A DNA stretch of 10,767 nucleotides from Clostridiales bacterium. Its GTDB lineage: Bacteria; Bacillota; Clostridia; Tissierellales; Dethiosulfatibacteraceae. Made by a program: the position numbers and the translations under genes. The notes beneath the pieces are model-generated. The model was given only the letters and a program-made list of their open reading frames with translations. It was not told where the DNA came from and did no database searches. The DNA is taken from contig DPPH01000041.1 in assembly GCA_003539375.1 (NCBI GenBank), forward strand, positions 1 to 10,767, read 5' to 3'. Shown here piece after piece: positions 1 through 6,105 of this stretch. The stretch's first letter is position 1. The number at the start of each line of letters is the position of its first letter.

Positions 1-1194
1 TAATCCTGCTAATTGATTTTTCAGCTCATTTATTTTTTTGAATTCACCAGAGGCTTTTAAAATAAGTTCATCTTTCTCAAGGCTTTCAATTTTTTTCTTT
101 AGTATCTCCAACTTAGATAAGTCTTCTTTATGAAGTTTATCAAGGTCATCAATTTTCCCTTTAATATCATAGTATTCTTTAGATTTTTCTTCCAAATCTA
201 TTCTTTTTAGTTCTTCTTCACTTTTATATATTTCATTTTCCTTATTATCAACTTCCTTATTTATAATATCTATTTCTTTATTTAAAAAGTAGCAAAGCCC
301 TGCCATTTTTTTCTCTAATTTCTCTTCTTTTTCTATAGAAAGAACTAAGTCGTTTATTTTATCAAAATATTTTCTGGATTCAACTAAAAAATCTTGAAAA
401 ATTTCCTTTTCGTAAATATACTTCTCGTTTTCTATCATATCATCTGCTAAATTTTCAAGCATTGCCTCTAATTTTTTTAATTCCTTTTCATCTTTATTAA
501 CAACTTTTTCTACAGTTTTTAATATCCAATCATTCATTAGCTGCTGGGATGTTCTGCACTTTTCGAATATTTCAATAACTCCCCCTTCAGATTCATTAAT
601 TTTAAGAATTATTGTCTTCCACTCGTCTTGAGAAATATTAAAGCTATTTAGATGCTTACTATATTCTAATCTATCATCGTAATCAAAAAACTTAAGATTA
701 TATTTGCTTTCAGATGAAGTTATAAGATTTCTTGCTTCTTTATATTCTTCAATATATATCCTTTCACCCTGTTTTTTTACAAAGGGTATACTTAAAATAT
801 CAAATTTATTAGAAGAAATATATGTGCTAGTAAAAGTAAAGTATTTTAAGCTATTGTAGCTGCTATCTTCTTGATATCTGGATTGGGATTCTCTATTTGC
901 TATACATATGCCGGTGAGAAGATATCCTCCCTGGTCTTCCAGCTTCCATTCTATCATTATATAGGAAGGAGTCTTTCTTCCTTTGAAAAAATCTTCAATT
1001 CTTCTACCCATTAACCTGGTTTTAGGAACTATTGGCTGCATCATAAGTTGTACAAGTACACTTTTGCCTCCACCGTTTTTAAGGTTGAAAAGTGCATTTT
1101 CTCCTTGATACAAGTCGAAAACCTCATCAGTTATATGTCTGCTGTCGTTGTTATAAGAAAAATTTATTATTCTGATCCTATTAATTTGAGGCAT
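1..1194 (-). CDS. jetC: Wadjet SMC-like ATPase JetC, N-terminal part (cut by window edge)
   Basis: N-terminal 398 codons of an SMC/MukB-like ATPase, open to base 1 without a stop, so the gene continues outside the window. I translated it by hand. It opens with a beta-strand region (MPQINRIRIINFSYNN) and then a Walker A loop in ENALFNLKNGGGKSVLVQLM, with Lys44 and Ser45 as expected nucleotide-binding residues. This glycine-rich P-loop context is typical of JetC proteins. Residues of about 220-398 are rich in Lys, Glu, Leu and Ile and look like the first coiled-coil arm. The hinge, second arm, signature motif and Walker B lie beyond the edge (family members are roughly 1100 residues). In Wadjet, JetC dimers with JetA and JetB extrude DNA loops using ATP. 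The start is fixed by a perfect AGGAGG at 1201-1206, six bases upstream. It overlaps the end of jetB by 14 bases, implying translational coupling. Confidence 0.93.
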   Translation of the reverse strand, partial: MPQINRIRIINFSYNNDSRHITDEVFDLYQGENALFNLKNGGGKSVLVQLMMQPIVPKTRLMGRRIEDFFKGRKTPSYIMIEWKLEDQGGYLLTGICIANRESQSRYQEDSSYNSLKYFTFTSTYISSNKFDILSIPFVKKQGERIYIEEYKEARNLITSSESKYNLKFFDYDDRLEYSKHLNSFNISQDEWKTIILKINESEGGVIEIFEKCRTSQQLMNDWILKTVEKVVNKDEKELKKLEAMLENLADDMIENEKYIYEKEIFQDFLVESRKYFDKINDLVLSIEKEEKLEKKMAGLCYFLNKEIDIINKEVDNKENEIYKSEEELKRIDLEEKSKEYYDIKGKIDDLDKLHKEDLSKLEILKKKIESLEKDELILKASGEFKKINELKNQLAGL

Positions 1195-1894
1195 TTCCAA
1201 CCTCCTTTATATCAAAAATTTTATTTATTTCTTCTATTCTACTATCGTTTAAAAAGTAGTAGGTCATTAAATCATCAAGTTTTTTAGTTGTTCTTATTTC
1301 TTTTTTATTGTCCAGCAGTCTAATCAAATTTTCCTGTTCCAATAAACTGCATATTCTAAGTATAGTTCCGTATTTAGTTTTTCTTTTATTTTCTTCCAAA
1401 GTTATTTTTTCCTTCCACAGCTTGGCTATACTTGCTAAATTCACATCGAACTCCTCTTCTGTTTCTACGACCATTTCTGCTCCCTTATTTATTATAACTT
1501 CAAATCTTTTATCCAATTCATCTATTAAAGTCAATATTCTCATGAATTCCCTCTGCTTAGGGCTTTTATTTTTTCCGCCGTAAAATTTAAAAAGTATAAA
1601 CATCGCTATATAGTAGGAAAGATAAACATCACTCAATCTTGCGTTTGAACCTATCCATTGTCTAAAATCCTTATTTTTAAATCCTAAGAGACTGTTATCG
1701 TAGTTCGGCAGCAGGTAGATGGTGTTATTGATTTTAATAATCTTACATTCCATCTCCTCTTCAAATTCATCTAAAACCTGTTGAACTTCAGAATTTAAGT
1801 ACTCTATAAATAAATCGCTGTGTTCCTCTCTATCCAGCTGTCCCTTTTCTAAAAGTATTCTAAAAATTTGAACCCCGATTTTTATATTATTCAT
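1181..1894 (-). CDS. jetB: Wadjet MukE-like subunit JetB
   Basis: Protein of 237 residues between the kleisin and SMC genes of the Wadjet operon. JetB is the KITE/MukE-like winged-helix partner that binds the kleisin JetA and helps load and regulate the SMC motor. Identification rests on gene position, size, acidic and helical character, and resemblance to the clostridial JetB group (I recall it as DUF6063 and could not check). Residues 1-60 look like a helical winged-helix start (GVQIFRILLEKGQLDREEH). Residues 160-225 (KLWKEKITLEENKRKTKYGT, then ICSLLEQENLIRLLDNKKEI) fit a second winged-helix unit. The ATG overlaps the end of jetA by eight bases and is preceded by a purine-rich GGTGGAAAG. 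No signal peptide or membrane segment is present, so it is cytoplasmic. Confidence 0.85.
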   Translation of the reverse strand: MNNIKIGVQIFRILLEKGQLDREEHSDLFIEYLNSEVQQVLDEFEEEMECKIIKINNTIYLLPNYDNSLLGFKNKDFRQWIGSNARLSDVYLSYYIAMFILFKFYGGKNKSPKQREFMRILTLIDELDKRFEVIINKGAEMVVETEEEFDVNLASIAKLWKEKITLEENKRKTKYGTILRICSLLEQENLIRLLDNKKEIRTTKKLDDLMTYYFLNDSRIEEINKIFDIKEVGNASN

Positions 1895-3497
1895 TTACTC
1901 TTTCCACCCTCACAGTAAAATTTGATATTTCTACTTTTTCTAATATATTATCTTCATCTTCTTTTTCTCTAAGCATTTCAATTTTTAGTATTTCTTCTTC
2001 CTTCATAAAATATACTCTTTTTATTTTAGATATATAATCGTAGTTATCCATGATTTGGTAGAGACAGTATTCAATATTAAACTCGTCTGATAGGTTCATA
2101 ACAACCCTACCCTCACTTTCTTTCCACTTTGACAAATCAAGGACTCCTATATCGTATAATTTTAAAATCGTTGTAAATATCAATCTATCCTCCGTAAACT
2201 TTTCAAATACCAAGGAATCTTCTTTAATAGACTGAATTATTTCTTTAAAGCTTATTTTATTCTCATTATTTAAAGTCATTCTTAAAGTATAATCTAATAT
2301 TTCAACATAGGTTTCGTTAATTCTTTCTACTCTTTCTTTTTCATGATCCTCTGACAAATCTTCCCTCTCAATGTATTCATCTACTTCTTCCTCTTCCAGC
2401 TTTATCATCCCTTGAGGCTCATAGATGCTTCTAATATTTAAGTTTTGGTGTATGTTAGGTAAAAAAAGAGGATTTACCAACTTCCAAAAGTCTTCAATCT
2501 TTTCAATGTACCTTTCCATGTTTTTTAGTACTAGTTCTTCTATGTCAAATCTATTCTCTAGACTGTATTCAAAGGAATTACCTATAGTATCTAGGTATAT
2601 TTTAGATAAATTTTGTCTGCTTAAAATCAAGTCTCTCTGCTCACTGAGTATTACCTTTATGTTAATGTTGATGTTTTTTATTTCTTTCTGGGCCTTCCTT
2701 AGACTATCATCCAACTCCCTGCTTTCTTCATAGTCTTTTCTTATCTTATCCTCAGATTTTAAAGCCATATCCATAATCTCATCCAACAACTTATACTCTT
2801 CATCCAGTAGGTTATATGTGCTGTTGATTAGCTGTTGATACTCTTCCACATCTACGGTGTAAATATTTTCTTTTATCTGCATTATGAGATTCTGAATATC
2901 ATTCTTTTTCTGCCTGACCATATGAATTATTTCAACACTTTGGTTATAAGCTTTTTTAAAATTCTTTCTTTTGATAAGCTCTTTTAATTTCAACTCTTCT
3001 ATAGTTAACTTAATCTCCTGGTCTACTTCTTTTGTTCTGAATAAAAAATCATATCCCTGGTCTGTAAGAGCATAGGTTATTCTATGGCCATTATCTTCAT
3101 CAATTACCTTATCTTTTATTAATCTTATACTAATTATTTTTCTAATGTTTTTTTCATAATCAACTGCATTAAAATAGTAAGGTAATCCTTCATTTTGAAG
3201 TACATTTTTAATTATATAATCCGAGATCTCCTCGGTTCTATTCTCATCTAAAATTATATTATAATATTCCGGAAGTATACTAAGCAAAAAGTTAGAGATG
3301 TGGTTTATATCACAGTCGCTGTCTTCAGAAAGGGTTTTTTCCATAATATAAAGAAGTACTGAAAAAACAAGGTTCAAGAAATCATGCTCTTTAAACAATT
3401 TTTCAATTTCCATATTTCTGTTTTTTCGGTTTACAATAGATTCTACTATACCTACTATTTCCATCCTTTTTTCAAATTCTTCTAAAAAATTATACAT
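1887..3497 (-). CDS. jetA: Wadjet kleisin-like subunit JetA
   Basis: Protein of 536 residues matching the clostridial JetA family (recalled as DUF5716). JetA is the MukF-like kleisin that bridges the JetC heads and binds JetB. An N-terminal helical and winged-helix region covers about residues 1-155, ending in RITYALTDQGYDFLFRTKEV, a stretch I recognise as characteristic of the family. It continues with TIEELKLKELIKRKNFKKAY and a long helical, probably coiled-coil middle (about 190-345). A very acidic patch lies at about 365-395, and a C-terminal winged-helix-like part (about 395-536) would contact a JetC head. The gene starts six bases after the jetD stop. A GGAAGGA inside the end of jetD and AAAGG just before the ATG can serve as ribosome site. 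It overlaps jetB by eight bases. Soluble cytoplasmic protein. Confidence 0.9.
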   Translation of the reverse strand: MYNFLEEFEKRMEIVGIVESIVNRKNRNMEIEKLFKEHDFLNLVFSVLLYIMEKTLSEDSDCDINHISNFLLSILPEYYNIILDENRTEEISDYIIKNVLQNEGLPYYFNAVDYEKNIRKIISIRLIKDKVIDEDNGHRITYALTDQGYDFLFRTKEVDQEIKLTIEELKLKELIKRKNFKKAYNQSVEIIHMVRQKKNDIQNLIMQIKENIYTVDVEEYQQLINSTYNLLDEEYKLLDEIMDMALKSEDKIRKDYEESRELDDSLRKAQKEIKNININIKVILSEQRDLILSRQNLSKIYLDTIGNSFEYSLENRFDIEELVLKNMERYIEKIEDFWKLVNPLFLPNIHQNLNIRSIYEPQGMIKLEEEEVDEYIEREDLSEDHEKERVERINETYVEILDYTLRMTLNNENKISFKEIIQSIKEDSLVFEKFTEDRLIFTTILKLYDIGVLDLSKWKESEGRVVMNLSDEFNIEYCLYQIMDNYDYISKIKRVYFMKEEEILKIEMLREKEDEDNILEKVEISNFTVRVERVNE

Positions 3498-3503
3498 CTA
3501 CCT

Positions 3504-4532
3504 TTATAATCCTTCCTTCATCTTTGTTTTTAACAACTGATAATTTAATATTTCCTGAGGAATATACAATCCATTTTCGAGAATATTTAAAATCATTTTC
3601 TCGTCATCTTCATCGAAACAACTTAAAAATTCATCTATATTTATCTTTTTTTGTCCCTTCTTTGTATTAGGAAGCTTCATGTTTTTTGACTCCCTTAACA
3701 TCCATGAATAGAGTTCGACAAATAAATTTATTTCCAAGTTTTTATTGTAATTTTTTAAAATTTGAAATATATCTATACCTTCGTAATCTAAATCTCCGAA
3801 GTAGAAATATCTATTGATGCTTCCTTTCAGCATACCATTATATTCTTCAAGACGTCCTCTTTTTCTAATAATTTTTTTGCCTTCTCCATAGAGTATAATA
3901 TTAATCTTTCTAAATAAATAATTCAATTCTTCTTCACGCATTATCTTTCTCAAACTAAACCAGGTATCCTTGTTTTCAACTATTAGTATATTCATATCTT
4001 TTTTATTAGAATATGTATAGTCAAAAAAAGGTTCAGGAGTTTCAAAATAATTTAGCATGGACATATCCCAATGGTTGTAATTAAATATGCTTTGTACAGT
4101 ACTTGTTTCTTTTATCAATTTTTCTTTGCCCCATATTTGAAGAGATCTTTCATTTAAGGACATTGATTTCTTTAATTCTTCACCTTCAATCCAAAGAAAT
4201 TTGCTTAGAGCTAAAATCTCATCTCTATACTTAATAAATTCTTTTGGATTATTTAAATACCTATTATGTTCAAATTTAGGGTGAAGTTTTTTTATTTCTT
4301 CCAAAGCATTGGTGTAGTCTTTTTTTTCTTTAATTTTTCTATATTTATTAAATAGAGGAGGTACTCTTCCATTTAATCCACTGGCCTTTACAGGTTCTAA
4401 ATCTTCATTATTTATGAGCTCATTTATCAAATGGACAAAAGCTTCATACTCTATATATCCCGTCATTTTATGAATATCATCAGTGACAATAGTTTTATTT
4501 TTATATGATTTCAATTTTTTCTTAATATCCAT
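3504..4532 (-). CDS. jetD: Wadjet Toprim nuclease subunit JetD
   Basis: JetD is the nuclease of Wadjet and resembles the Toprim-bearing subunit of topoisomerase VI/Spo11. It cuts circular DNA after the JetABC motor has reeled it in. I start it at the ATG 4530-4532 (342 residues), because AAGGGAG lies six bases upstream. An in-frame ATG at 4607 would add 25 residues, but those span a palindrome and have only a weak upstream AGG. Residues 1-60 look like a winged-helix DNA-binding region. The C-terminal half holds the Toprim fold: LIVENKDTW with probable catalytic Glu186, GEG at 216-218, and FGDLDYEGIDIF with metal-binding Asp247 and Asp249. The C-terminal NGLYIPQEIL is also typical of the family. 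It is the first gene of the operon, unlike the classic jetABCD order. Confidence 0.92.
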   Translation of the reverse strand: MDIKKKLKSYKNKTIVTDDIHKMTGYIEYEAFVHLINELINNEDLEPVKASGLNGRVPPLFNKYRKIKEKKDYTNALEEIKKLHPKFEHNRYLNNPKEFIKYRDEILALSKFLWIEGEELKKSMSLNERSLQIWGKEKLIKETSTVQSIFNYNHWDMSMLNYFETPEPFFDYTYSNKKDMNILIVENKDTWFSLRKIMREEELNYLFRKINIILYGEGKKIIRKRGRLEEYNGMLKGSINRYFYFGDLDYEGIDIFQILKNYNKNLEINLFVELYSWMLRESKNMKLPNTKKGQKKINIDEFLSCFDEDDEKMILNILENGLYIPQEILNYQLLKTKMKEGL

Positions 4533-4538
4533 CAGCAA

Positions 4539-4545
4539 CTCCCTT
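4539..4545 (-). promoter_or_regulatory. Ribosome binding site deciding the jetD start
   Basis: AAGGGAG on the minus strand, six bases before the ATG at 4532. It is the only good Shine-Dalgarno near the jetD 5' end and argues against the upstream in-frame ATG at 4607. Confidence 0.75.
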
Positions 4546-4557
4546 AAATACAAAAAA

Positions 4558-4580
4558 AGATATCTGCAGTGCAAATATCT
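4558..4580. repeat. Imperfect 23-bp palindrome in the jetD leader
   Basis: Outer arms AGATAT and ATATCT enclose inner arms TGCA and TGCA around a central base, with one mismatched pair between the two blocks. It lies about 45-65 bases downstream of the predicted transcription start and 13 bases upstream of the jetD Shine-Dalgarno. It could be an operator or an RNA hairpin in the leader. Confidence 0.6.
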
Positions 4581-4612
4581 AGTATTAGTACTTATCTGGC
4601 ATTTCATTCAAT

Positions 4613-4648
4613 ATTTACCTATGCATAAATAGTATATCAAAGGTAAAT
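4613..4648. repeat. Inverted repeat bracketing the Wadjet -10 element
   Basis: Perfect 8-bp arms, ATTTACCT (minus strand 4648-4641) and AGGTAAAT (4620-4613), are separated by 20 bases that contain the -10 hexamer and the expected transcription start. The position is what one would expect of a repressor site with two half-sites, but no regulator gene is visible nearby. Confidence 0.5.
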
Positions 4649-4659
4649 TATTGTATCAA
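4631..4659 (-). promoter_or_regulatory. Promoter of the Wadjet operon
   Basis: TTGATA at 4659-4654, a 17-base spacer and TATACT at 4636-4631 form a near-consensus sigma-A promoter on the minus strand. Transcription would start near 4622-4625, leaving a leader of about 90 bases before jetD. All four jet genes lie downstream without a gap long enough for another promoter. Confidence 0.75.
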
Positions 4660-4702
4660 TATTAGTTTCAAAAAAATATGAATATATCAATTTATTTTTC
4701 TA

Positions 4703-4745
4703 TTAAGATTCCTCAATTCTTCGGAATGACAAGAATCGTGTCACT
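4703..4745. repeat. Dispersed repeat, copy 1
   Basis: Begins TTAAGATTCCTC, contains TTCGGAATGACAA and ends TCGTGTCACT. It aligns over its whole length with the copy at 5620-5663, differing at a few central bases. It lies between the toxin gene and the Wadjet promoter. The motif in reverse (GTCATTCCGAA, then GAGGAATCT) resembles a short dispersed repeat I recall from clostridial genomes; this could not be checked. Confidence 0.75.
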
Positions 4746-4859
4746 TGTAGCCCTAGCAAAATCTGGTTTTTAGATTTTAGCAGGTCTCATGCAAAGCTTT
4801 CCAAAGAAACTGTAGGTTGATTGCTAAGAAAGCGCTGCCAGAGATTTGCGAAGAGTCTT
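4746..4859. repeat. Extended tail of repeat copy 1 with internal hairpin
   Basis: The compact copy at 5620-5685 passes from GTGTCACT to GCGAAGAGTCTT within about 22 bases. Here the same two landmarks (ending at 4745 and lying at 4848-4859) are separated by 102 bases. The extra DNA holds a stem-loop with arms AAAATCT (4758-4764) and AGATTTT (4772-4778), extended by a GC pair across a one-base bulge. There is no open reading frame of note and no U-run, so I do not call it a terminator. It fills the gap between the toxin stop and copy 1. Confidence 0.5.
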
Positions 4860-4866
4860 TGTTTCC

Positions 4867-5205
4867 TTAAGTGTAAAGTAGGCTATCTTCATTTACCCTA
4901 TCTTCTGCCTCTTTATATACTAAGTAATTATCTCTTACCGAAATAACAACTATTTTCATTATTTTTTCTTCTTCTAGTATTTTGTATATAATTCTTACAC
5001 CATGTTTTTTTAACTTAATTTTTAAATATCCTGATAACTTAGTATTCCCATAATTCCCTAAAGGTTTACCATACCCACCTTGATAATTAGGTAGTGGATT
5101 CTTAGAAACTTTTCTTATTGCTTTAAAAACAATCAGTCTTTGTGAATTATCTAGTTTTTCTAAATCTTTCTCAGCTTCAAGTAAATATTCTATTTTCCAT
5201 ACCAT
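4867..5205 (-). CDS. RelE/ParE family toxin of a type II toxin-antitoxin system
   Basis: Small basic protein of 112 residues with the RelE/ParE layout. The N-terminal WKIEYLLEAEKDLEKLDNSQ is the usual helical hairpin. The middle part has a conserved Pro-Leu and Gly-rich turn (GGYGKPLGN), then LKIKLKKHGVRIIYKI and the final strand KIVVISVRDNYLVYKEA. RelE-type toxins are ribosome-dependent mRNA endonucleases, while ParE-type proteins act on gyrase. The closest feel is the RelE group paired with Phd/YefM antitoxins, so mRNA cleavage is the better guess. The basic residues and Arg71 in GVRIIYK lie where RelE members carry catalytic or RNA-contacting residues. Its ATG shares one base with the antitoxin stop (TAATG), showing coupled translation. 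No clear terminator follows, so read-through towards the Wadjet genes is possible. Confidence 0.88.
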   Translation of the reverse strand: MVWKIEYLLEAEKDLEKLDNSQRLIVFKAIRKVSKNPLPNYQGGYGKPLGNYGNTKLSGYLKIKLKKHGVRIIYKILEEEKIMKIVVISVRDNYLVYKEAEDRVNEDSLLYT

Positions 5206-5522
5206 TAATCCAGCTCCACTTCTACATCTTCCAAATCCTTATCTTCTATTTTAAATCTTTTCAATAATTCCTTTTCATCAATAAAATCTTTATTGCTAGA
5301 TTTTTCGTATCTTTCAGCAGCTTCCATTAGCAAATCATAATTTTCCACTTTTTCAATTAACTCTTCATATTTTTGTGGAGTTAGCATTACACATTCTGGT
5401 TTATTGTTTTTAACAACTATTTTCATACCTGTTTTTTTCATTTCATCAAATATCTTACCTGCTTTACCTTTATTGAAACTAGAAATTGAAACTATATCGC
5501 TTAGAATATTATATTTATCCAT
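5205..5522 (-). CDS. Phd/YefM family antitoxin
   Basis: Protein of 105 residues with the Phd/YefM DNA-binding domain at the N-terminus: VSISSFNKGKAGKIFDEM, then GMKIVVKNNKPECVMLTPQK and a YEELIE helix. The C-terminal half (about 55-105) is acidic and probably unfolded until it wraps the toxin. It should neutralise the RelE-like toxin encoded immediately after it and, with the toxin, repress its own promoter. The ATG is preceded by AGAGGTG about six bases upstream and by a consensus promoter. The Cys in PECVML, where Phd proteins more often have Ala-Val, is a small variation. The pair is typical of mobile or accessory segments and here lies directly upstream of a defence operon. Confidence 0.9.
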   Translation of the reverse strand: MDKYNILSDIVSISSFNKGKAGKIFDEMKKTGMKIVVKNNKPECVMLTPQKYEELIEKVENYDLLMEAAERYEKSSNKDFIDEKELLKRFKIEDKDLEDVEVELD

Positions 5523-5552
5523 TTATATCACCTCTTATTTATTAATATTTTT

Positions 5553-5581
5553 ATTGTACTATATATCTATAAATATATCAA
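5553..5581 (-). promoter_or_regulatory. Promoter of the toxin-antitoxin operon
   Basis: TTGATA (5581-5576), a 17-base spacer and TACAAT (5558-5553) on the minus strand give a near-consensus promoter about 30 bases upstream of the antitoxin ATG. The spacer is a run of ATATAT-type sequence with imperfect dyad symmetry (ATATAT at 5561-5566 and again at 5573-5578). That could be the autorepression operator, but AT-rich symmetry is weak evidence. Confidence 0.65.
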
Positions 5582-5597
5582 TTTATATTTGGATAAT

Positions 5598-5621
5598 AAA
5601 AAAACGAGGATAACCCTCGTT
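5598..5621 (-). terminator. Rho-independent terminator after the GNAT-DUF1801 operon
   Basis: On the minus strand, AACGAGG, loop GTTAT and CCTCGTT form a perfect 7-bp stem that runs directly into seven or more T residues (complement of 5604-5598). It lies about 100 bases past the DUF1801 stop and just before the toxin-antitoxin promoter, insulating the two units. Confidence 0.85.
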
Positions 5622-5685
5622 AAGATTCCTCACATTTGTTCGGAATGACAAATTCGTGTCACTCAGGGCGGAAGCGAAGAGTCTT
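5620..5685. repeat. Dispersed repeat, copy 2 (full compact unit)
   Basis: TTAAGATTCCTCAC, TTCGGAATGACAA and TCGTGTCACT (5620-5663) are followed by GGGCGGAA and GCGAAGAGTCTT (5674-5685). The last 12 bases are identical to 4848-4859 and run straight into copy 3. Copies 1 and 2 are direct repeats flanking the toxin-antitoxin pair. The start overlaps the base of the terminator stem by two bases. Confidence 0.75.
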
Positions 5686-5725
5686 AGATTCCTCACATCC
5701 GTTCGGAATGACTAAATACCGTCAC
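5684..5725. repeat. Dispersed repeat, copy 3, reaching into the DUF1801 stop
   Basis: TTAGATTCCTCAC, then GTTCGGAATGACTAAA and CGTCAC repeat the front half of copy 2 in tandem. The last bases overlap the stop codon and final codon of the DUF1801 gene (5722-5727), so the repeat may supply that gene's stop. Confidence 0.7.
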
Positions 5726-6102
5726 CTCCAAAATTTACCATAGTCTTTCTTATCTTCTATATTAAAGGCAATCATTTTATCAAGTAAGTCGTAATCCACA
5801 TCATCGGTCCACTTTATTCTAAAGATCATCTTACTGCTGGTATATCCTGATTTTTCGATGTCTTCACGTAATTTATCAAGGGTGAATTTCTCTGGAGATA
5901 TAGCGATATGAGGTTTGGCTGTACTAAAGCCTATGATGTAAGTACCGTGATGTGTAAACATAGGTTGATTCCACTTTATTTCTCTTTTCAATTGAGGGAA
6001 AGTTTCTGAAATGTGTACTAGTATTTCTTCCAATTTCTCTCTGTTTTTTAAATTATCTATTTTATTTAAGAACTCTGTGAATTCTTTAATTTTATCTTCC
6101 AT
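5722..6102 (-). CDS. DUF1801 family protein (YdhG-like)
   Basis: Protein of 126 residues of the DUF1801 family. Family marks are REIKWNQPMFTHHGTYIIGF (about 41-60), HIAISPEKF and a C-terminal MIFRIKWTDDVDYDLLDKMI. The family fold is frataxin-like. The Bacillus subtilis member Fra (YdhG) was described as an iron chaperone for Fe-S and heme assembly, but most members are uncharacterised, so the molecular role here is open. It starts three bases after the GNAT stop with AAGGAG about nine bases upstream, so the two genes are surely cotranscribed. The protein ends in KFWR at a stop lying inside a dispersed repeat. A terminator follows at 5598-5621. Confidence 0.85.
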   Translation of the reverse strand: MEDKIKEFTEFLNKIDNLKNREKLEEILVHISETFPQLKREIKWNQPMFTHHGTYIIGFSTAKPHIAISPEKFTLDKLREDIEKSGYTSSKMIFRIKWTDDVDYDLLDKMIAFNIEDKKDYGKFWR

Positions 6103-6105
6103 GAT

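Noticed and set aside
1048..1583. Plus-strand open frames opposite jetC and jetB
   Set aside because: They are antisense to well-supported genes and have no ribosome site or recognisable protein features.
4533..4607. N-terminal extension of JetD by 25 residues from the ATG at 4607
   Set aside because: The stretch spans a palindrome, has only a weak AGG upstream and is followed by a strong AAGGGAG before the ATG at 4532. I treat it as leader.
4685..4690. Second promoter for Wadjet from an upstream TTGATA
   Set aside because: The position 17 bases downstream reads AACTAA, which is not a -10 element.
4758..4778. Terminator for the toxin gene
   Set aside because: The AAAATCT/AGATTTT stem is AT-only apart from one pair and is not followed by a T-run on the minus strand.
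4703..5725. CRISPR-like repeats
   Set aside because: There are only three copies, two of them adjacent, with unequal spacing and a gene pair between. There is no spacer structure and no cas gene.
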